The position numbers and the translations under genes are program-made. Below the pieces are notes generated by a model. The model searched no databases. It was not told the DNA's origin and saw nothing but the letters and a program-made list of their open reading frames with translations. Of a stretch of 64,000 nt of DNA, positions 60,352 to 64,000 are shown piece after piece (position 1 is the first letter of the stretch; the number at the start of each line of letters is the position of its first letter). This stretch comes from Bacillus sp. FJAT-29814 (lineage in GTDB: Bacteria; Bacillota; Bacilli; Bacillales; Cytobacillaceae), in assembly GCF_001510715.1 (NCBI RefSeq), contig NZ_LMTJ01000002.1:434001-498000 (forward strand), given 5' to 3'.

Positions 60352-61539
60352 TTAATCTTTATTAAAATATCCGCAAACAACTTGGCCAACCGCTTTTGCA
60401 GCGACTAAAAGGGCATCTTCATCGATATCAAATTTTGGATGGTGATTAAAGTATGGTTTTTCTACCCCTTTTGGCGTACAGCAAATGTAAAAGAAGCATG
60501 CTGGGAATCTTTTTGCATAGTGCGCAAAATCCTCTGATGGAGACATTTTAGGGAATTCCTTCACTTCTGTAATATCTCGATCATTGGCATTTTGCAAAAA
60601 TCCAGCTACCCTTTCGGTCAGTTCAGGGTTGTTATACAATGGCGGATAATCCGGTGTATACGTAAGTTCACAGGTTACATTGAATTCTTGTTCAATGCCC
60701 TTGGCGATACGGCGAATTTCTTGTTCAATCAATTCCCGTGTCTCATCTGTCATCGCCCGAACATCGCCTTCTAGTTCGACACTATCTTTAATCACATTGA
60801 ACGTACCTTTTCCGTCAAACGAACCGATGGTAATAACCCCCATATCAAATGGGTTTAGACGGCGGCTGACGACCGTTTGAACCGCTGTTACAAAATGAGC
60901 ACCAGCGACGATGGCATCATTTGCCAAGTGGGGCGAAGAACCGTGTCCGCCTGTGCCTTGAACTTTTAATTTAAAGTAGGCACGGCCTGGGAATACGTAG
61001 CCGCTGTTGTAGCCGACAACACCTGATGGTCCAAGCGGCAGTAAATGAATCCCGAAAATATCGTCTAAATCATCCAGTAAACCGGATTGAAGCATTCCAA
61101 TCGCGCCACCCGGCGGCACTTCTTCAGCAGGCTGATGGATAATTTTAATTTTTCCTGGAATTTCATCCTTTAGCTGGATCAGGCAGTCCGCCAGAACCAG
61201 TAGATAGGCAGTATGTCCATCATGACCGCAGGCATGCATAACACCTGGATTTTTTGACTTGAATGGCACATCCGTTTCTTCCGTAATCGGAAGCGCATCG
61301 AAATCAGCACGAAGGCCGATGGTTTTGCCCGGCTTGCCGCCTTCAATCGTCACGATAATCCCATGGCCGCCACCGACTTTGGTATCCACTTTGACATCTT
61401 TGCCTTGGTAAAACGCTTCAATATACTTGCTTGTGTTTTCTTCTTCAAATGAAAGTTCAGGGTTTTCATGAAGATAGCGACGGATCCCAATGATTTCGTC
61501 TTTCCGTTCTTCTAACATTTTCATTAATTGTTCTTTCAT
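60352..61539 (-). CDS. M20-family amidohydrolase (N-acyl amino acid hydrolase type)
   Basis: 395 aa from ATG 61539 after AGGTCATTC, with good spacing. Metal-site motifs: GLRADFDALPI, MHACGHDGHTAYLL, IHQPAEEVPPGGA and SEDFAHYAKRFPACFFYI. These are typical of aminoacylase/hippurate-hydrolase-like enzymes that cut N-acyl amino acids. It follows the MFS gene by 45 bp, so uptake or efflux and hydrolysis may be linked. Confidence 0.9.
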   Translation of the reverse strand: MKEQLMKMLEERKDEIIGIRRYLHENPELSFEEENTSKYIEAFYQGKDVKVDTKVGGGHGIIVTIEGGKPGKTIGLRADFDALPITEETDVPFKSKNPGVMHACGHDGHTAYLLVLADCLIQLKDEIPGKIKIIHQPAEEVPPGGAIGMLQSGLLDDLDDIFGIHLLPLGPSGVVGYNSGYVFPGRAYFKLKVQGTGGHGSSPHLANDAIVAGAHFVTAVQTVVSRRLNPFDMGVITIGSFDGKGTFNVIKDSVELEGDVRAMTDETRELIEQEIRRIAKGIEQEFNVTCELTYTPDYPPLYNNPELTERVAGFLQNANDRDITEVKEFPKMSPSEDFAHYAKRFPACFFYICCTPKGVEKPYFNHHPKFDIDEDALLVAAKAVGQVVCGYFNKD

Positions 61540-61584
61540 TTCGAATGACCTCCATCCAAATTGACCTTTGGCTTCTGGAATATA

Positions 61585-62988
61585 TTAGCTGGCTTTTTTC
61601 GTTAAGACCGCTTTTTGTTCTTTTCCTGCGTTTTTTGGAACCATGAAAATAATGGAAATCAGTGCCAATACACCGAAGATGACATTGACAATAATCCCTG
61701 ATGTTGCTGCGACTTCAGTACTGCCGACGGCGGCAATTCCGGCATACACGGCTGCTGAAATGGCCACACCGAACGCTCCGCCAAGTGAGCTTGCCATTTT
61801 GTAAACCCCCGCAGCTGCTCCCACCTTATCAGAAGGCGCGTTGGATACAGATGTATCTGTAGATGGAGTTGCGTAAATGCCAAGTCCTAAACCAAACAAT
61901 GCAAACCCAATGAATACAGCAACGGTATAGGCAAAGCCCGGCAAAAAGGTTAGACCCATCATTGCTACACCAACCGTCGTGATCACCGTACCCCAAACCA
62001 TTGGAGATTTAGCGCCAGATTTTTGAAGAATTTTCTCCCCAACGCGAATCATTGCCAGTACGGCAACTAAGTAACCAATCGACAGCATCCCTGATTGAAA
62101 AGCGGTAAATCCACGTGCAACTTGAACATACGTATTGGCAACCACTAATGTACCAGCTACGGCATTTAATAAGAAGTTAGAGTAGGTTGCCCCTGCATAT
62201 GGTTTATTTTTAAATAATGAAAAATCGATAAGAGCAATCGCATTATTTTTTTCAACTTTCACAAAAGTAATGATTCCGACAATTGTAATAGCAAGACAGA
62301 TTAAAGTAAGTGTGCTTGTCCAGCCCCAGTCTGCTCCACGAGTAATGAACAGATTCAACGCCAGCATTGTTACGACCAAAATACCTAAACCCTTAACGTC
62401 AAACTTAAAAGCACCTTTTGAGTTTGCTTTGCTTTCCGGTGTATCCTTAATCAGCCACATACCGAGAAGTGCAAAAATAATCGAAAAGATGAAAATCCAT
62501 CTCCAGCCCATATAGGTGGCAATCGCACCGCCAGCGAATGAACAAACGCCAGAACCGCCCCATGATCCAATTGACCAGTAGCTCAGGGCGCGCTGACGCT
62601 CGGCTCCTTCAAAATACTCTTTCATCAACGCGATCGTTGCCGGCATAATACATGCCGCAGAAAGTCCTTGAATGATACGGCCAATTATTAATAATGCCGC
62701 CCCTTGTGCTAGTACAAGCATCAATGACCCAATAATGCTCAATACGAGCCCAATATACGTAATTTTTTTACGTCCCACTTTATCAGCCAATCCGCCAGCA
62801 CCGACGATAAACATACCCGAAAATAATGAGGTTAAACTGATTGCAATATTAAGGGTTCCAAGTGAAACACCTAAGTCCGATTGCACGGCCGGAACGATGT
62901 TGACCATGGCTTGCGCAAACAACCAGAATGTAATAACGCCAAATACAATACCTGTAATTAATTTATTTGTCCCTTTATATGTTTCCAT
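61585..62988 (-). CDS. MFS transporter, DHA2-like (14-helix type)
   Basis: 467 aa, ATG 62988 after AGGAGGTAA. About 14 membrane helices. The MFS signature is in GGLADKVGRKKITY (motif A), and a drug-exporter-like motif IGRIIQGLSAACIMPATIALMKEYF (motif B/C) follows. Resembles DHA2 multidrug exporters. It precedes the M20 gene, so an N-acyl amino acid or peptide-like substrate is possible. Confidence 0.88.
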   Translation of the reverse strand: METYKGTNKLITGIVFGVITFWLFAQAMVNIVPAVQSDLGVSLGTLNIAISLTSLFSGMFIVGAGGLADKVGRKKITYIGLVLSIIGSLMLVLAQGAALLIIGRIIQGLSAACIMPATIALMKEYFEGAERQRALSYWSIGSWGGSGVCSFAGGAIATYMGWRWIFIFSIIFALLGMWLIKDTPESKANSKGAFKFDVKGLGILVVTMLALNLFITRGADWGWTSTLTLICLAITIVGIITFVKVEKNNAIALIDFSLFKNKPYAGATYSNFLLNAVAGTLVVANTYVQVARGFTAFQSGMLSIGYLVAVLAMIRVGEKILQKSGAKSPMVWGTVITTVGVAMMGLTFLPGFAYTVAVFIGFALFGLGLGIYATPSTDTSVSNAPSDKVGAAAGVYKMASSLGGAFGVAISAAVYAGIAAVGSTEVAATSGIIVNVIFGVLALISIIFMVPKNAGKEQKAVLTKKAS

Positions 62989-63065
62989 TTCCGTTACCTC
63001 CTAGATTGCAACATGTAATTTGCTATCTACTTTTTTTAACAACGCCCGCGGTATGTATTAATTAT

Positions 63066-63099
63066 AAAAAACGACCCCTTTAAAAAGGAGTCGTTTTTT
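63066..63099. terminator. Bidirectional terminator
   Basis: AAAAAACGACCCCTTT and AAAGGAGTCGTTTTTT pair with one mismatch, giving A-rich and T-rich flanks. It lies between the MFS gene and the GH39-like gene. Confidence 0.85.
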
Positions 63100-63188
63100 A
63101 ACCACTTCAGCTGACTAGGAAGGTAATATTATTTACTCAGAAACTTTTAGGGCAAAAATTTACCGTGTTTTTTTTACCATTGTCATTC

Positions 63189-64000
63189 TTATTTAAATTC
63201 TTTCCTCAATTCAAAAAAGTGAATGGCATTAATGGTTAAATAGGAATAAAATGACCAATCCCCGTCAATTTTTTCATCAAATACGTTTAGTAATGGTTGG
63301 CTGGAATGAGTGATGTAGTCAATAATCTCCTTGTCCAAGCCAAATTTGCTGTTATTTTCCCACCAATTCTTATACAAGGCACCGTTGTCTTTGTCAAAAA
63401 CATACTTCCGCACTTGATATTCCCCATTAGGGATCCCTTTAATCGTGACGCGTACTTCTTTCACCAATTTTTGTAAAAATGATTCTTCTATTGAAAAGTA
63501 CGGATTGACTATATTGTTATTCATTAATACAATCTGGTAACCAGTCTCATTTTCCATCATGATATGATACGCACCTTTTGAAACGACTTTTCCTTGCAGC
63601 CTGTTAAAAAAGGACATCGCATAGAAGGCTGGGCGTTTGCCATTAAAATAATGAAACAGCTCCATTCCTTCAAGGGGAATATTTCTTCCCTCTACATTTC
63701 TTTCATGAATTTCGGTATTGATCCAAAAACCAAGCGACTCGACTTCTTCCGCCACAGCAAGCGCATCATGCAAGATTAACGATCCGCGGAAAAACGTCCC
63801 GTTCGTATAACGGGTATTTCCGGAAAAAGAACTCCAGTTCATTAAATGAATCGGTTTTTCGATCGAATGGCTTTTTAAGTAGTGGGTCAATTTATGCGTT
63901 TTTTCCTTAATAAAATCTTTTGCCAATACATAATTTTCATCGATGTCGTATTTGTAATCCACAATTTCATTTGGGCTTGCCTGAAACGCAATGAAATCAA
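63189..64000 (-). CDS. GH39-like C-terminal part of a larger protein (partial at right edge)
   Basis: The frame is open to the right edge; translation continues upstream of the GTG at 63962 as DFIAFQASPNEIVDYKYD. The segment PIHLMNWSSFSGNTRYTNGTFFRGSLILHDALAVAEEVESLGFWINTEIHER resembles the GH39-type domain fused to AraC regulators in Bacillus, or a GH39 xylosidase. The rest (HFFELRKEFK at the end) is intact. The N-terminal part, and with it any helix-turn-helix, lies outside the window. Confidence 0.7.
   Translation of the reverse strand, partial: DFIAFQASPNEIVDYKYDIDENYVLAKDFIKEKTHKLTHYLKSHSIEKPIHLMNWSSFSGNTRYTNGTFFRGSLILHDALAVAEEVESLGFWINTEIHERNVEGRNIPLEGMELFHYFNGKRPAFYAMSFFNRLQGKVVSKGAYHIMMENETGYQIVLMNNNIVNPYFSIEESFLQKLVKEVRVTIKGIPNGEYQVRKYVFDKDNGALYKNWWENNSKFGLDKEIIDYITHSSQPLLNVFDEKIDGDWSFYSYLTINAIHFFELRKEFK

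Overview
The window looks like a chromosomal segment of a Bacillaceae bacterium (Bacillus, Neobacillus or a close relative). This rests on strong AGGAGG-type ribosome sites, frequent GTG and TTG starts, T-box leaders, YezD, Rrf2, YkvA-like and PnbA-like proteins, and moderately AT-rich DNA. Most genes are intact. One ABC permease remnant is clearly broken.

Layout. 0-2.1 kb: end of a probable YggT gene and a TnpB-only IS200/IS605-type element. 2.1-5 kb: S66 peptidase, EamA exporter and a phosphotransferase. 5.2-10.1 kb: a sulfate uptake operon (Rrf2 regulator, YezD, lipoprotein, CysT, CysW, CysA) with paired operator-like palindromes and an internal terminator. 10.5-19.6 kb: SNF2 helicase, NlpC/P60 and M15 wall peptidases, guanine deaminase and unknowns. 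19.8-31.3 kb: a 13-gene minus-strand operon encoding a bacterial microcompartment (BMC) pathway: SDR, DeoR regulator, class III aminotransferase/phospho-lyase, small-molecule kinase, a repeat protein with a helical N-terminus, an acylating aldehyde dehydrogenase with helical tail, two BMC-H shell proteins with a 26-codon helical micro-ORF between them, an APC permease, a phosphoesterase, an amidase and a P1 peptidase. The gene set resembles the aminopropanol (RMM-type) pathway, but no BMC-P vertex gene is visible. 32-37 kb: small regulator/membrane pair, DUF1399-like protein, carboxylesterase, HAD. 37.6-47.6 kb: an arsenic region with an ArsR/ArsP-like/Cys-rich module, gamma-glutamyltransferase, an arsR-acr3-arsC-arsD-arsA operon ending in a HesB/IscA-like gene with an in-frame UGA (candidate selenoprotein), and an ArsN1-like acetyltransferase. 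47.6-64 kb: sigma factor and membrane partner, a truncated threonyl-tRNA synthetase behind two T-boxes, a radical SAM protein, a betaine-type ABC transporter, a c-di-GMP pair, an MFS/M20 pair and a partial GH39-like gene.

The most unusual large-scale signal is a set of eight intergenic arrays of hairpin-forming repeats. Their sequences differ from array to array, but nearly all share a 52-bp repeat period (five helical turns) and paired stem changes that keep the hairpins. Two related arrays flank the arsenic region. The other notable signals are the UGA-containing HesB-like gene and the micro-ORF and repeat protein in the BMC operon.
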